Positions 26,720 to 35,695 of a stretch of DNA of 64,000 nucleotides are shown here, one piece after another. The position numbers and the translations under genes are program-made. Location of the stretch: assembly GCF_003326675.1 (NCBI RefSeq), contig NZ_JPWF01000014.1, positions 1-64,000 on the forward strand, given 5' to 3'. The notes under the pieces were generated by a model. That model was not told where the DNA came from and made no database searches. It saw only the letters and a list, made by a program, of their open reading frames with translations. The DNA is from Thalassospira profundimaris (lineage in GTDB: Bacteria; Pseudomonadota; Alphaproteobacteria; Rhodospirillales; Thalassospiraceae). Positions within the stretch are counted from its first letter, which is position 1; each line of letters opens with the position of its first letter.

Positions 26720-28504
26720 TCAGAACAGCTCCTCGTCCAGGGCCATCATCGTCGAGGAACCCGACATCATCTGACTGAACAGGGCACCTGATTGCGGCAG
26801 GATACGTTCCATATAGAACTTTGCCGTAATCAGCTTGGCCTTATAGAAGCCATCCGGATCGTCATCCTGCTTGGTCAGGGCAATCTCGGCCATGCGGGCC
26901 CACATGAAACCGACAGCGACCAGACCGAACAGACGCAGGAATTCGGTTGCGGCGGCACCGGCTTCGTCCGGGTTCTTCATGCCGCGCTGGGCCAGTTCAC
27001 CCGTGGCCTGTTGCAGACGCATGAACGCCTTTGCCAGCGGTTGGACAAAGTCGCCAAGACCGTCTTTGGAGACATTGGCTTCGATATATTCCTGAACCGG
27101 GTGGAAGAAACGGCGAAGATAACGACCGGCCTTGGTCGGCATTTTACGACCGACAAGGTCAAGGGCCTGAATGCCGTTTGTGCCTTCATAAATCTGGGCG
27201 ATACGGGCATCACGGACATACTGTTCCATGCCCCATTCACGGATGTAACCGTGACCGCCAAAGACCTGCACACCAAGGTTGGTGTTATCAAAGCCCCAAT
27301 CGGTGAACAGTGCCTTGACGATCGGTGTCATCAACTGAACGAATTCGTCAGCTTCCTCGCGTTTGACCGGGTCGGCATGATGCTTGGCCGTATCAAGGGC
27401 GCGGGCAACCCACATGCCCATTGCCCGGCAACCTTCATTGGTGGCCTTGGCGGTCAGAAGCATACGGCGCACATCGGGATGAACGATGATGGAGTCCGCG
27501 GCATTGTCCGGGGATTTCGCACCCGTCAGGGCACGACCCTGAAGGCGATCCTTGGCATAGGCACGGGCCCCCTGATAGGCGGCTTCGCCAAGACCAAGTC
27601 CCTGAATACCGACCGACAGACGTTCCTGGTTCATCATGGTGAACATGGCGGGCATGCCCTGATGGGGTTCACCGACCAGATAGCCAATTGCGCCATCAAA
27701 GTTCATGACACAGGTGGCAGATGCCTTGATGCCCATCTTGTGTTCGATGGAACCGCATTTGACTGCATTGCGATCCCCCAGCGATCCATCGTCACCGACC
27801 ATGAATTTCGGAACAAGGAACAGGGAAATACCCTTGGTGCCCTTGGGCGCATCGGGAAGCTTGGCCAGAACCAGATGGATGATGTTTTCGGTCAGGTCAT
27901 GTTCACCCGCCGAGATGAAGATTTTCGTGCCGGTGATGGCATAGGACCCGTCACCTTGCGGATCAGCCTTGGTCTTGATGATGCCAAGATCGGTGCCGCA
28001 ATGCGGTTCGGTCAGGCACATGGTCCCGGACCAGGTTCCTTCGACCATTTTCGGAAGATATTTGTCCTTAAGTTCGTCCGATGCATGGGCATGCATGGCA
28101 GCATAGGCGCCAAACGACAGGCCCGGATACATCCCGAATGACAGGTTGGTCGAACAAATCATTTCCTCGACCAGCGCATTGATCGATTTTGGTGCGCCCT
28201 GACCCCCATAGACAGGATCACACGCAATGCCGGTCCAGCCGCCTTCGGCGAAGGTTTGGTAGGCTTCCTTGAAACCTTTCGGTGTCGTAACGACCCCGTC
28301 ATCCCAGGTGCAGCCTTCCTCGTCGCCCGAACGGTTGATCGGGAACAGGATTTCTTCGCAAACCTTGGCGGCTTCTTCGAGAACGGCGTCAACCACGTCC
28401 GGGGTGAAATCCTCGCAACCGGGCAACTGGTTGATATCGTCGTAATCAAACAGCTCGGTCAGGACGAAGCGCATGTCGCGCAGGGGTGCTTTATATTCAG
28501 CCAT
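26720..28504 (-). CDS. Acyl-CoA dehydrogenase, long type with extra C-terminal domain
   Basis: A FAD-dependent dehydrogenase of about 594 residues, longer than the common 380-residue type, with the additional C-terminal helical domain found in FadE5/DmdC-like members. Motifs seen: MCLTEPHCGTDLG, the flavin/substrate loop ITGTKIFISAGEHD, and GGHGYIREWGMEQYVRDARIAQIYEGTNGIQ with the catalytic-type glutamate. It opens beta-oxidation by forming 2-enoyl-CoA. The ATG at 28504 follows AGGAGG and replaces a longer frame to 28567. It lies 22 bases after the HAD/ECH gene. Automatic naming as DmdC would overstate what is known. Confidence 0.9.
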   Translation of the reverse strand: MAEYKAPLRDMRFVLTELFDYDDINQLPGCEDFTPDVVDAVLEEAAKVCEEILFPINRSGDEEGCTWDDGVVTTPKGFKEAYQTFAEGGWTGIACDPVYGGQGAPKSINALVEEMICSTNLSFGMYPGLSFGAYAAMHAHASDELKDKYLPKMVEGTWSGTMCLTEPHCGTDLGIIKTKADPQGDGSYAITGTKIFISAGEHDLTENIIHLVLAKLPDAPKGTKGISLFLVPKFMVGDDGSLGDRNAVKCGSIEHKMGIKASATCVMNFDGAIGYLVGEPHQGMPAMFTMMNQERLSVGIQGLGLGEAAYQGARAYAKDRLQGRALTGAKSPDNAADSIIVHPDVRRMLLTAKATNEGCRAMGMWVARALDTAKHHADPVKREEADEFVQLMTPIVKALFTDWGFDNTNLGVQVFGGHGYIREWGMEQYVRDARIAQIYEGTNGIQALDLVGRKMPTKAGRYLRRFFHPVQEYIEANVSKDGLGDFVQPLAKAFMRLQQATGELAQRGMKNPDEAGAAATEFLRLFGLVAVGFMWARMAEIALTKQDDDPDGFYKAKLITAKFYMERILPQSGALFSQMMSGSSTMMALDEELF

Positions 28505-28526
28505 TATATGTTTCCTCCTGGACCGG

Positions 28527-30851
28527 TTAGTTGCGCAACGGCTTGCCGGTGAACAGCATATGTTCAACCCGGGCCATGGTGCCTTCGTTGCGGACCAGAC
28601 GCATGAAGCCTTCGCGTTCCAGTTCGAGAATATCGTCTTCGGAAAGTTCCTCGGTCACGTCGGTGTCACCACCGGCCAGAACCTTGGCCAGCTCGCCGGC
28701 GACAACGCGGTCATAGTCGGTTGCCTTGCCAAGACGGTGGAACCCGTCAACGGCCATTTCAAAGGCAACCCGGGCTGCTTCGCCCGGAAGGCGATAGGTA
28801 AATTCCTCGGGCGCTTCGTAGCCATCGACCATCGAAAGTGCTCGTTCCTTGGCATCGGCCAGCAAACGGTTGCGGTTCATGGTGATGCCGTCACTTTCGC
28901 GGAAGAACAGGTTTTCCTTGGCTTCCATGGCCGATTTGGCAACGGTTGCGACCGAGATGATCTCGAACGCCTTGGCACTCGGGGCCATCGGACCTTTGAC
29001 GAATTTCGGATTTTCCGCCCAGCGACGGATCATTTCCTTACATCCGCCCCAGGCCGGGATCAGACCAACACCGGGTTCGACAAGCCCGATATAGGTTTCC
29101 CCATGGGCCTGAACCGCATCGCAGTGAAGCAGAACTTCACAGCCGCCACCAAGGGCAAGGCCGCTTGGTGCGCCAACAACCGGGAATGGCGAATATTTCA
29201 GCGCCTTGTAGGTTTCCTGACCGGTTTCAACAAGGTTCTCGATTTCCGGCCATGCGGCGATATTGGCAGCAAACAGTGCCAGACCAAGGTTCGCACCCGC
29301 CGAGAAATTGCTGGCTTCGTTATAGATCACCATCGCCTTGAACTGCTTTTTCACAGTCCGGATCGATGTCTTGATCGCGCCAAGAACGTCCGCATCAAGA
29401 GCATTCATCTTGGTATGGAATTCAAGACAGGCAACACCATCGCCAATATCCCAAAGCGATGCGGCACGGTTGCCGGCAACCGGTTCGGATTTGCGCTTGA
29501 TATCTTCAAGCAGCAGAACGCCATCCGGACGGGCGATCTTGGCGTAGCTGCCTTCAAAGCCAAGGAAATAAAGATCGCCATCTTCGACCTTGTAGAACGA
29601 CTTTCCGGCTGCCTTTTGCAGCAGTGCCGGGACTTCAACGCCATCTTCTTCGAGCATCGAAATCAGGGCATCAACGCCAATGGCATCAATCAGCTCAAAC
29701 GGACCGGTTTTCCATGCATAGCCAAGCTTCATCGCGTCATCGACATCGGTGATGGAGTTTGCCGCGGACTCTGCAATGAAGGCAGCGTAGGCAAGGGTTT
29801 TGGCCATCACAGCGCGGCCATATTGACCACCCTTGTCAGAGGCCTCCATCATCTTGCGCGGGTCTTTGCCAGCCGCCTTGACGCTACCTAGGCGGGCCTT
29901 TTCGGATTTGGAAAATTCACCTGTTTGCAGATCAACAGATTCCTTGATCTTTTCACCGCCTTCGCGGTTCAGGCGATAGAACCCGCCCTTGCCCTTGCGG
30001 CCGGTATAGCCATCGGCGATCAGTTTGGAAACCAGTTCGCTTTCGCGGTAAATGGCATGGAACGGATCGGATTTGTCGAGAAGTCCTGCCATGCTTGATT
30101 GCACATGGGGCATCAGATCAAGACCAACCAGATCCATCAGGCCAAAGACGCCGGTTTTGGGAATACCAAACGGGCGGCCAATGACACTGTCGGCTTCTTC
30201 GACGGTCAGTTTGCGGTCTATGGCTTCGACCATGGCGACCTGAATCCAGTAGACACCCAGACGGTTGGCAATAAAGCCCGGCTCGTCATGGCAGGTGACA
30301 CAGGTCTTGCCGAGTTTGCGGTCAGCAAAATCGGCGACCATGTCGATCACACCATCACGGGTCGCACCCGATCCGACCAATTCCAGCAAACGCATATAGC
30401 GCGGCGGGTTAAAGAAGTGGGTGATGATAAAGTCTTTGGCAAAACTGTCATCCATGCCGCCAATCAGGGTGGCAAGCGGAATGGTCGAGGTGTTGGATGA
30501 CACGACCGAGCCCTTGGCGCGGACGGCATCAATCTTGCGATACAGATCCTGCTTGATATCAAGGCGTTCGATGACGGCCTCGATGATCCAGTCACATTTG
30601 GCGATTTTATCAAGGTCATCCTCGATATTACCGCATGTGATCAGCTTGGCGACCCGTTTGGACATGAACGGGGCCGGATCGGTTTTCAGCATTTTCGCAA
30701 CTGCGCCCTCGGCAACCGCATTGCGGTTTTTCGCGCCTTCGGGAACGATATCAAGCAACAGGACAGGTGTCCCGGAATTGGCGATATGGGCGGCGATCCC
30801 CGCGCCCATCACACCGGCGCCGATTACGGCGACCTGTTTGATGGTGGTCAT
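28527..30851 (-). CDS. 3-hydroxyacyl-CoA dehydrogenase / enoyl-CoA hydratase, FadN-type
   Basis: A two-domain beta-oxidation enzyme of about 774 residues. The NAD-binding dehydrogenase comes first (VAVIGAGVMGAGIAAHIA at residues 6-23; GFIANRLGVYWIQ near 200). The crotonase-type hydratase is in the C-terminal half (FSAGANLGLAL, GLALGGGCEVLLHCDAVQAHGETYIGLVEPGVGLIPAWGG). This domain order is that of Bacillus FadN, the reverse of E. coli FadB/FadJ. The ATG at 30851 shares one base with the thiolase stop (TAATG), so the two genes are coupled. Confidence 0.93.
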   Translation of the reverse strand: MTTIKQVAVIGAGVMGAGIAAHIANSGTPVLLLDIVPEGAKNRNAVAEGAVAKMLKTDPAPFMSKRVAKLITCGNIEDDLDKIAKCDWIIEAVIERLDIKQDLYRKIDAVRAKGSVVSSNTSTIPLATLIGGMDDSFAKDFIITHFFNPPRYMRLLELVGSGATRDGVIDMVADFADRKLGKTCVTCHDEPGFIANRLGVYWIQVAMVEAIDRKLTVEEADSVIGRPFGIPKTGVFGLMDLVGLDLMPHVQSSMAGLLDKSDPFHAIYRESELVSKLIADGYTGRKGKGGFYRLNREGGEKIKESVDLQTGEFSKSEKARLGSVKAAGKDPRKMMEASDKGGQYGRAVMAKTLAYAAFIAESAANSITDVDDAMKLGYAWKTGPFELIDAIGVDALISMLEEDGVEVPALLQKAAGKSFYKVEDGDLYFLGFEGSYAKIARPDGVLLLEDIKRKSEPVAGNRAASLWDIGDGVACLEFHTKMNALDADVLGAIKTSIRTVKKQFKAMVIYNEASNFSAGANLGLALFAANIAAWPEIENLVETGQETYKALKYSPFPVVGAPSGLALGGGCEVLLHCDAVQAHGETYIGLVEPGVGLIPAWGGCKEMIRRWAENPKFVKGPMAPSAKAFEIISVATVAKSAMEAKENLFFRESDGITMNRNRLLADAKERALSMVDGYEAPEEFTYRLPGEAARVAFEMAVDGFHRLGKATDYDRVVAGELAKVLAGGDTDVTEELSEDDILELEREGFMRLVRNEGTMARVEHMLFTGKPLRN

Positions 30852-31987
30852 TACATCGCCTCCAGAATGGTCGCGATCCCCTGACCCCCGCCGATGCATT
30901 GCGAAGCCAGCGCATATTTGCCGCCGTCACGTTTCAGGATGCTTGCCGCCTTGCCGACGATACGCGCACCGGTCGCCCCCAGCGGGTGGCCGATTGCCAG
31001 TGCACCGCCATCAATATTGACCTTGGCAACATCAAGGCCGAGATCGGAAATGCTTGCCAGTGCTTGCGACGAAAAGGCCTCGTTCAGTTCGGTAACGTCG
31101 ATATCTGCCGAAGTAAGGCCCGCACGTGCCAGCGCCTTTTTCGATGCACCCACCGGGCCAATCCCCATGATTTCCGGAAGGCAACCGTCAACCGCAACCG
31201 ATTTGATACGGGCAAGCGGCGTCAGGCCGTTTTTGGCAGCAAATTCTTCGGAACATACCAGAACCGCGGACGCACCATCGGTCAGCGGCGAAGAAGTGCC
31301 AGCAGTGACAACGCCATCGGCCTTGAAGGCCGGTTTCAGATCAGCCAGACCTTCGGCAGTGGTTTCACCACGAATGCAGCCATCTTCGGAAACAATGCCA
31401 TCCTTGGTCTGGATCGGAATGATTTCATCGACAAACTTGCCCGCGGCCTGCGCGTTTGCCGCGCGCTTGTGGCTTTCGACTGCAAAAGCTTCCTGATCAG
31501 CGCGGCTAAGGCCGTATTTGGCAGCAACGTTTTCCGCTGTATCGCCCATGCCCATATAGGCTTCGGGCATGGCTTTATAAAGTACCGGGTTCGGAAGCGG
31601 GTTAAAGCCCATCATCGGGACGCGGGTCATGCTTTCAACGCCAGCACAGATGAATGCTTCACCGGCACCAATGGCAATTGCGCCAGCCGCCTGATGGATT
31701 GACTGCATGGATGATCCGCAGAAACGGTTGACCGTAACACCGGCGACCGAGCGCGGAAGACCTGCGATAAACGTCACCAGACGGGCAACGTTGAAACCCT
31801 GCTCGCCTTCGGGGAAGGCACAGCCAAGAATAAGGTCCTCAATGGCATTGGGATCAATACCGGTCTTTTCGACCAGACCTTTTACGACCTGTGCCGCCAG
31901 GTCATCGGGACGAACCTTGGCAAGGGCCCCTTTGCGGGCCGGGGTAAAGGGCGACCGGACATATCCGGCAATAACGGCGTTGGTCAT
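30851..31987 (-). CDS. fadA: Acetyl-CoA acyltransferase (thiolase)
   Basis: A 378-residue thiolase that closes beta-oxidation by cleaving 3-ketoacyl-CoA. The nucleophilic cysteine is in VNRFCGSSMQSI (about residue 84). The C-terminal motifs are NIDGGALAIGHPLGATGAR and the second cysteine in ALASQCIGGGQG. It follows the MerR gene by 45 bases and is coupled to the HAD/ECH gene by a one-base overlap, giving an order fadA, fadN, fadE like that of Bacillus. The symbol is by analogy. Confidence 0.92.
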   Translation of the reverse strand: MTNAVIAGYVRSPFTPARKGALAKVRPDDLAAQVVKGLVEKTGIDPNAIEDLILGCAFPEGEQGFNVARLVTFIAGLPRSVAGVTVNRFCGSSMQSIHQAAGAIAIGAGEAFICAGVESMTRVPMMGFNPLPNPVLYKAMPEAYMGMGDTAENVAAKYGLSRADQEAFAVESHKRAANAQAAGKFVDEIIPIQTKDGIVSEDGCIRGETTAEGLADLKPAFKADGVVTAGTSSPLTDGASAVLVCSEEFAAKNGLTPLARIKSVAVDGCLPEIMGIGPVGASKKALARAGLTSADIDVTELNEAFSSQALASISDLGLDVAKVNIDGGALAIGHPLGATGARIVGKAASILKRDGGKYALASQCIGGGQGIATILEAM

Positions 31988-32032
31988 GGCTATGTCTTCC
32001 TTCCTGAGCTGTCATCGACTTCGGAAATTTCG

Positions 32033-32437
32033 TTACGATTCCGGGTCGATTCCTTTTTCTTCAAGCGCATCAATCGATTGTTGTTCGATGTCGCGTAATT
32101 CATCCAGCGTGACGTCCAGTGCTTGGCGTTGGTCTTCCAGATCGGAAATCCGTTCCCGGACGCGCCCAAGCAGCATCTTGATCTGTTCTGCCTGTGTCGG
32201 GTCGGCACCATAGAGATCCAGATAATCTGCAATCTCGTTCAGGCTGAACCCCAGACGCTTGCCACGCAGAATGATCAGCAGTTTTGCGCGGTCCTGGCGG
32301 GTATAGATGCGGGTGGCACCTGCACGCTGCGGATTCACAAGGCCTTTTTGCTCGTAAAACCGGATGGTGCGCGGTGTAATTCCCAAATCCTTCGCCAGTT
32401 CGGGAACGGTATAAAACCGGTCGTCAAGTTTGGTCAT
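32033..32437 (-). CDS. MerR-family regulator of fatty-acid/acyl-CoA degradation, LiuR-like
   Basis: A 134-residue MerR regulator. The winged HTH occupies about 8-75 (YTVPELAKDLGITPRTIRFYEQKGLV, YTRQDRAKL). A dimerising coiled coil follows (RVRERISDLEDQRQALDVTLDEL). It lacks the cysteine-rich metal-binding tail of metal-sensing MerR proteins and matches the acyl-CoA catabolism branch (LiuR). It heads the beta-oxidation operon, and its promoter carries two copies of an operator-like sequence that recurs before fadD and the SCP2 gene. It is the likely repressor, relieved by an acyl-CoA; the ligand is inferred. Confidence 0.85.
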   Translation of the reverse strand: MTKLDDRFYTVPELAKDLGITPRTIRFYEQKGLVNPQRAGATRIYTRQDRAKLLIILRGKRLGFSLNEIADYLDLYGADPTQAEQIKMLLGRVRERISDLEDQRQALDVTLDELRDIEQQSIDALEEKGIDPES

Positions 32438-32482
32438 CTTTCGCCCCTTATCGTATATATTTTTATCTTAACGTCAATTAGT

Positions 32483-32499
32483 TTACGTTAACGTCACTT
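32483..32499. promoter_or_regulatory. MerR operator before the beta-oxidation operon, site 1
   Basis: On the minus strand this reads AAGTGACGTTAACGTAA, with the palindrome ACGTTAACGT at 32485-32494. It is 46 bases upstream of the MerR gene start. A half-site TTAACGTCAA follows at 32468-32477. The same sequence occurs at 34249 and 36751. Confidence 0.75.
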
Positions 32500-32519
32500 G
32501 GATTTTTTCCGTTGTGTGT

Positions 32520-32537
32520 GATGTGACGTTAACGCAT
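32520..32537. promoter_or_regulatory. MerR operator before the beta-oxidation operon, site 2
   Basis: GTGACGTTAACG at 32523-32534 repeats the core of the other operators with one altered end (C for T in the palindrome). It lies between the fadD stop and site 1. Confidence 0.6.
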
Positions 32538-32542
32538 TGGAT

Positions 32543-34234
32543 CTATGACGCTTTTTCTTCTCTCTTCAGTCTTTCTTCCTCGACCAGTTCCTTTTTCGAC
32601 AGCTTGCCGACCATGGTCTTGGGGAGTTCTTCACGAATTTCAATTTCGCGCGGCATCTCGATTCTTGAAATCTTGTCGTCCAGAAATGCCCGAAGATCTT
32701 CGGGGGTAATGCCGGTGATCCCATCTTTAAGGCGTACAAAGGCCTTGGGCGCCTGGCCGCGATATTGATCGGGCACGCCGATGCAGGTCACTTCAGCAAT
32801 CTGTTCATGCAGATAAAGGGCTTCTTCAATGGCCCGTGGATAGACATTGTATCCGCTGCATAGAATGACATCCTTCAGGCGGTCGACAAGGAAAGTATAT
32901 CCCTGTTCATCCTGATAGCCGACATCCCCGGTGCGCAGCCAACCATCAATAAAAGTCTCGCTAGTGGCCGTATCGTTCTGCCAGTAACCGGGCATGACTT
33001 GCGGTCCGCGAATACAGACCTCGCCCTTCTCGCCAAGCGGTACGGTCTGTTCCGGGTTGGCAAGGGAACGGATTTCGATTTCGGTCCCGGGCATCGGAAG
33101 CCCGATTGAACCTTCCTTGTTCACGCCCTTGACCGGGTTGCAGGTGCAAACCGGACTGGCTTCAGACAAACCGTATCCTTCAACTACCTTTGACCCGGTG
33201 ATTTCTTCAAAGCGGTGTTTGACTTCAACCGGAAGCGGCGCGCCCCCGGAAATACAGCACCGGATATGCGACAGATCGTGTTTCGGGGTCTCGGGCGAGT
33301 TGTTGATCGCCGTGTAAATGGTCGGGACACCCGGGAAGATCGTGGCTTTCTTTTTCTCAAGCGATTTCAAAAGCGCGTCGAGTTCAAAGCGGGGGTGAAG
33401 CACCAGTTCCGCGCCGAGATTGATCGAGGTGTTCAGTGCCACGGTCATCGCGAAAACGTGGAAAAACGGCAAAACGCACAGGGTGACTTCATGACCCGGA
33501 TTGGCATCGGGCATCCAGCGGGTCAACTGATCGACATTGGCGCTCAGATTGGCATGCGTCAGCATCGCGCCCTTGGGTCGGCCAGTGGTGCCACCGGTAT
33601 ATTGCAGAACCGCCAAATCGGTAACGTCGATATCAACCACTGTTTCCATCGGCTTGCATTCAATCACCCGGTCATAGGGGATGTGGCGCAAATCGCTCGG
33701 AACCTCGGCCAGTTCGCTGCGCTTGAACAGGGAAAACAGGACGCTTTTGACCGGGGGTAGGATGTCGCTCATTTCGCAAACAACAATCCGCCGCAGGCAG
33801 GTTTCATCCAGACAGGCCGCGACCTTGGGATAGATCTGTTTAAGGTTCAGCGTCACCATCAGGCGACAGCCGGAATCCTCGATCTGATAGGCAATTTCGC
33901 GTTTGGCATAAAGCGGGTTGAAATTCACAACCACGCCGCCGCATTTCAGGATCGCGTAATAACAGACGACATAATAGGGCGTATTTGGAAGGCAAAGCCC
34001 GACCTTGTCACCCTTGCGCACGCCAAGCTGTTTGAATCCCTCGGCGGCGCGATCAACCTGATCAGCAATGGTTTTATAATCAAAAATCCGCCCCAGAAAA
34101 TCCAGGCATGGCCGCAGCGGAAAGCGCGCAGCCGCGGTTTCAAAAATTTCGTGGACCGGACGGGCATGGATCGGGGTGCTGACATCCACGCCGTTGATCA
34201 GTGTAGGAACTTCTTGAACGTTTACTTTGTTCAC
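32543..34234 (-). CDS. fadD: Long-chain fatty acid-CoA ligase
   Basis: An ATP-dependent acyl-CoA synthetase of about 563 residues that activates fatty acids at the membrane. It has the AMP-binding P-loop YTGGTTGRPKGAMLTH, the acyl-binding motif GYGLSEASP, and near the C-terminus the FACS signature YTFLVDRLKDVILCSGYNVYP. I chose the GTG at 34234, nine bases after GGAG; the ATG at 34249 sits directly against the operator with no Shine-Dalgarno sequence. It is monocistronic on the minus strand between a fadL terminator and the MerR operon promoter, with its own operator copy. Confidence 0.92.
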   Translation of the reverse strand: MNKVNVQEVPTLINGVDVSTPIHARPVHEIFETAAARFPLRPCLDFLGRIFDYKTIADQVDRAAEGFKQLGVRKGDKVGLCLPNTPYYVVCYYAILKCGGVVVNFNPLYAKREIAYQIEDSGCRLMVTLNLKQIYPKVAACLDETCLRRIVVCEMSDILPPVKSVLFSLFKRSELAEVPSDLRHIPYDRVIECKPMETVVDIDVTDLAVLQYTGGTTGRPKGAMLTHANLSANVDQLTRWMPDANPGHEVTLCVLPFFHVFAMTVALNTSINLGAELVLHPRFELDALLKSLEKKKATIFPGVPTIYTAINNSPETPKHDLSHIRCCISGGAPLPVEVKHRFEEITGSKVVEGYGLSEASPVCTCNPVKGVNKEGSIGLPMPGTEIEIRSLANPEQTVPLGEKGEVCIRGPQVMPGYWQNDTATSETFIDGWLRTGDVGYQDEQGYTFLVDRLKDVILCSGYNVYPRAIEEALYLHEQIAEVTCIGVPDQYRGQAPKAFVRLKDGITGITPEDLRAFLDDKISRIEMPREIEIREELPKTMVGKLSKKELVEEERLKREEKAS

Positions 34235-34248
34235 TTGCGTTAACTCCA

Positions 34249-34266
34249 TTACGTTAACGTCACTTT
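34249..34266. promoter_or_regulatory. MerR operator before fadD
   Basis: On the minus strand this reads AAAGTGACGTTAACGTAA, identical over 18 bases to the site before the SCP2 gene. It is 14 bases from the preferred GTG start, so it should overlap the transcription start or -10 region. Confidence 0.75.
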
Positions 34267-34272
34267 GCGGGC

Positions 34273-34312
34273 AAAAAAAAGCGGCCCGGTCGGGGTGGCA
34301 ATGACCACCCCG
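34273..34312 (-). terminator. Terminator after fadL
   Basis: CGGGGTGG and CCACCCCG form an eight-base stem at 34291-34312; on the minus strand a GC-rich stretch and T8 follow. It separates fadL transcription from fadD. Confidence 0.7.
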
Positions 34313-34331
34313 CACCGATGATTATAGCAGA

Positions 34332-35642
34332 TCAGAACTTGAAATTCGCCTGCAGAGCGATGATGTCGACTTTCGCGTCATAGTCGGCGGCGTAGTTGCC
34401 CAGTGCAGCCGAGGTATGATCGACACGTGCCGATTGCGCGAAGATGTGAGTATATCCAAGACTTACATCGACCCAGTCGGCAACCTTGTAACTTGTTCCG
34501 AGTGATACCCAGTAACGGTCAGAGTCCGGCAGGCGAACGTTCCGGTTACGGGTTTTGATCGGTGTTTCGTCATAGGCAAGGCCACCGGTGAAGGACAGGT
34601 TTTCATCATATTGATAACGTGCACCCAAGGCGCCAAACCATGAGCTGCCCCAGTTATAATATTCCGTGGTACTGCTGCTGGTGGCGAGGTTGCTGTTGAT
34701 CAGGCCGTCATAGTTAAAGACAAGTTCACTGATTGAATTCCAGTTGGTCCACTGAACATCACCCATCAATGTCCACTGATCATTAAGGTCGTGGGACATA
34801 CCAAATGCGATGGCTTCTGGTGTGGTGATTTTGGCGGTGGCATTTCGATCCGTATATGGCGTCAACAGGCCCTTGGCAGCGCTGTCAAACTTGATGGTGC
34901 CTTCAAGTTTGTGCTCGACTTCCGAGTTATAGGACAGACCAAGGCGCGTCGCATCGGTCAGTTCCCAATTCAGACCAGCCGTCCAGCCGAAGCCAACATC
35001 ATCGCCCTTCAGGGATGAATTGCCTTCTGTCTTTGCGCCTGCAAGCGAAGCAACTGCTTTGTCCAGACGTGCTTCGAAACGCTGGATCTGCGGACCAGCG
35101 CCGATGCTCAGGCCGTTGTCAAACCGGTATGCGATGACAGGCTTGATATTGACCGTCTGGATTTTGGATGTCGTTCCAAAGAAGCGGCCGCCAAAATCGG
35201 AATCGTTATCGGTAACAAGGCCCCAGGGGGAGGTGATCGATACGCCGAGATTGATGTTTTCGTTCAGCTTCCAAACGGCATGGGCATTCGGTACTGCCGC
35301 ATCCTGTGCCATGTCTTTGTAGCCACCGCCGGTCTGGGCAATGGTCGTCCGAGAGCCATCGGTTGCAAGGGTATTGGTAGCTTTTGCGACCGGGCGAATA
35401 ACGGTGATACCGGCGCTATAGGTCGTTTCTTTGTACTGGCCGACCGTGCCCGGGTTATAGGACATGGTTGATGCATCAGTTGACAGGGTGGTCATGCCGG
35501 CAAAGCTTGAACCTTGCAGCGTGCCACTGGTCTCGCGGACCTGGAAACCGGATGCATGTGCGGTGCCCATTGTGGCCAAGGCACAGAGGATTGCACTTCC
35601 CGATACTGCCCCCCAGAGGCAGCTCTTATTGAGCTTAGACAT
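34332..35642 (-). CDS. fadL: Outer membrane fatty acid/hydrophobic compound transporter, FadL family
   Basis: A 436-residue outer-membrane protein of the OmpP1/FadL/TodX family. A signal peptide (SAILCALATMGTAHA) is followed directly by SGFQVRETSG, the N-terminal hatch with the family's AG-x-S-x-D-A-S-like run (FAGMTTLSTDASTMSYNPG). A fourteen-strand-type barrel follows and ends in a terminal phenylalanine (ANFKF). It lets long-chain fatty acids or other hydrophobic compounds cross the outer membrane. The ATG at 35642 has AAGGGAG upstream. It is third in an operon behind the SCP2 and DUF6134 genes and next to fadD, so uptake and activation are clustered. Confidence 0.9.
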   Translation of the reverse strand: MSKLNKSCLWGAVSGSAILCALATMGTAHASGFQVRETSGTLQGSSFAGMTTLSTDASTMSYNPGTVGQYKETTYSAGITVIRPVAKATNTLATDGSRTTIAQTGGGYKDMAQDAAVPNAHAVWKLNENINLGVSITSPWGLVTDNDSDFGGRFFGTTSKIQTVNIKPVIAYRFDNGLSIGAGPQIQRFEARLDKAVASLAGAKTEGNSSLKGDDVGFGWTAGLNWELTDATRLGLSYNSEVEHKLEGTIKFDSAAKGLLTPYTDRNATAKITTPEAIAFGMSHDLNDQWTLMGDVQWTNWNSISELVFNYDGLINSNLATSSSTTEYYNWGSSWFGALGARYQYDENLSFTGGLAYDETPIKTRNRNVRLPDSDRYWVSLGTSYKVADWVDVSLGYTHIFAQSARVDHTSAALGNYAADYDAKVDIIALQANFKF

Positions 35643-35695
35643 TTGTTTCTCCCTTAATCTTAAACGCTTCAAATTCGCAATTCGAAACGCCCGCT

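Noticed and set aside
26720-28504. Naming the acyl-CoA dehydrogenase as DmdC (methylmercaptopropionyl-CoA specific)
   Set aside because: The long C-terminal architecture is shared by many fatty acyl-CoA dehydrogenases, and the operon is a general beta-oxidation set.
26792-29891. Long open frames on the plus strand (about 449 and 472 codons) opposite the acyl-CoA dehydrogenase and HAD/ECH genes
   Set aside because: They are antisense shadows of strongly conserved enzymes in G+C-rich DNA; no motifs, no ribosome sites, no recognisable protein.
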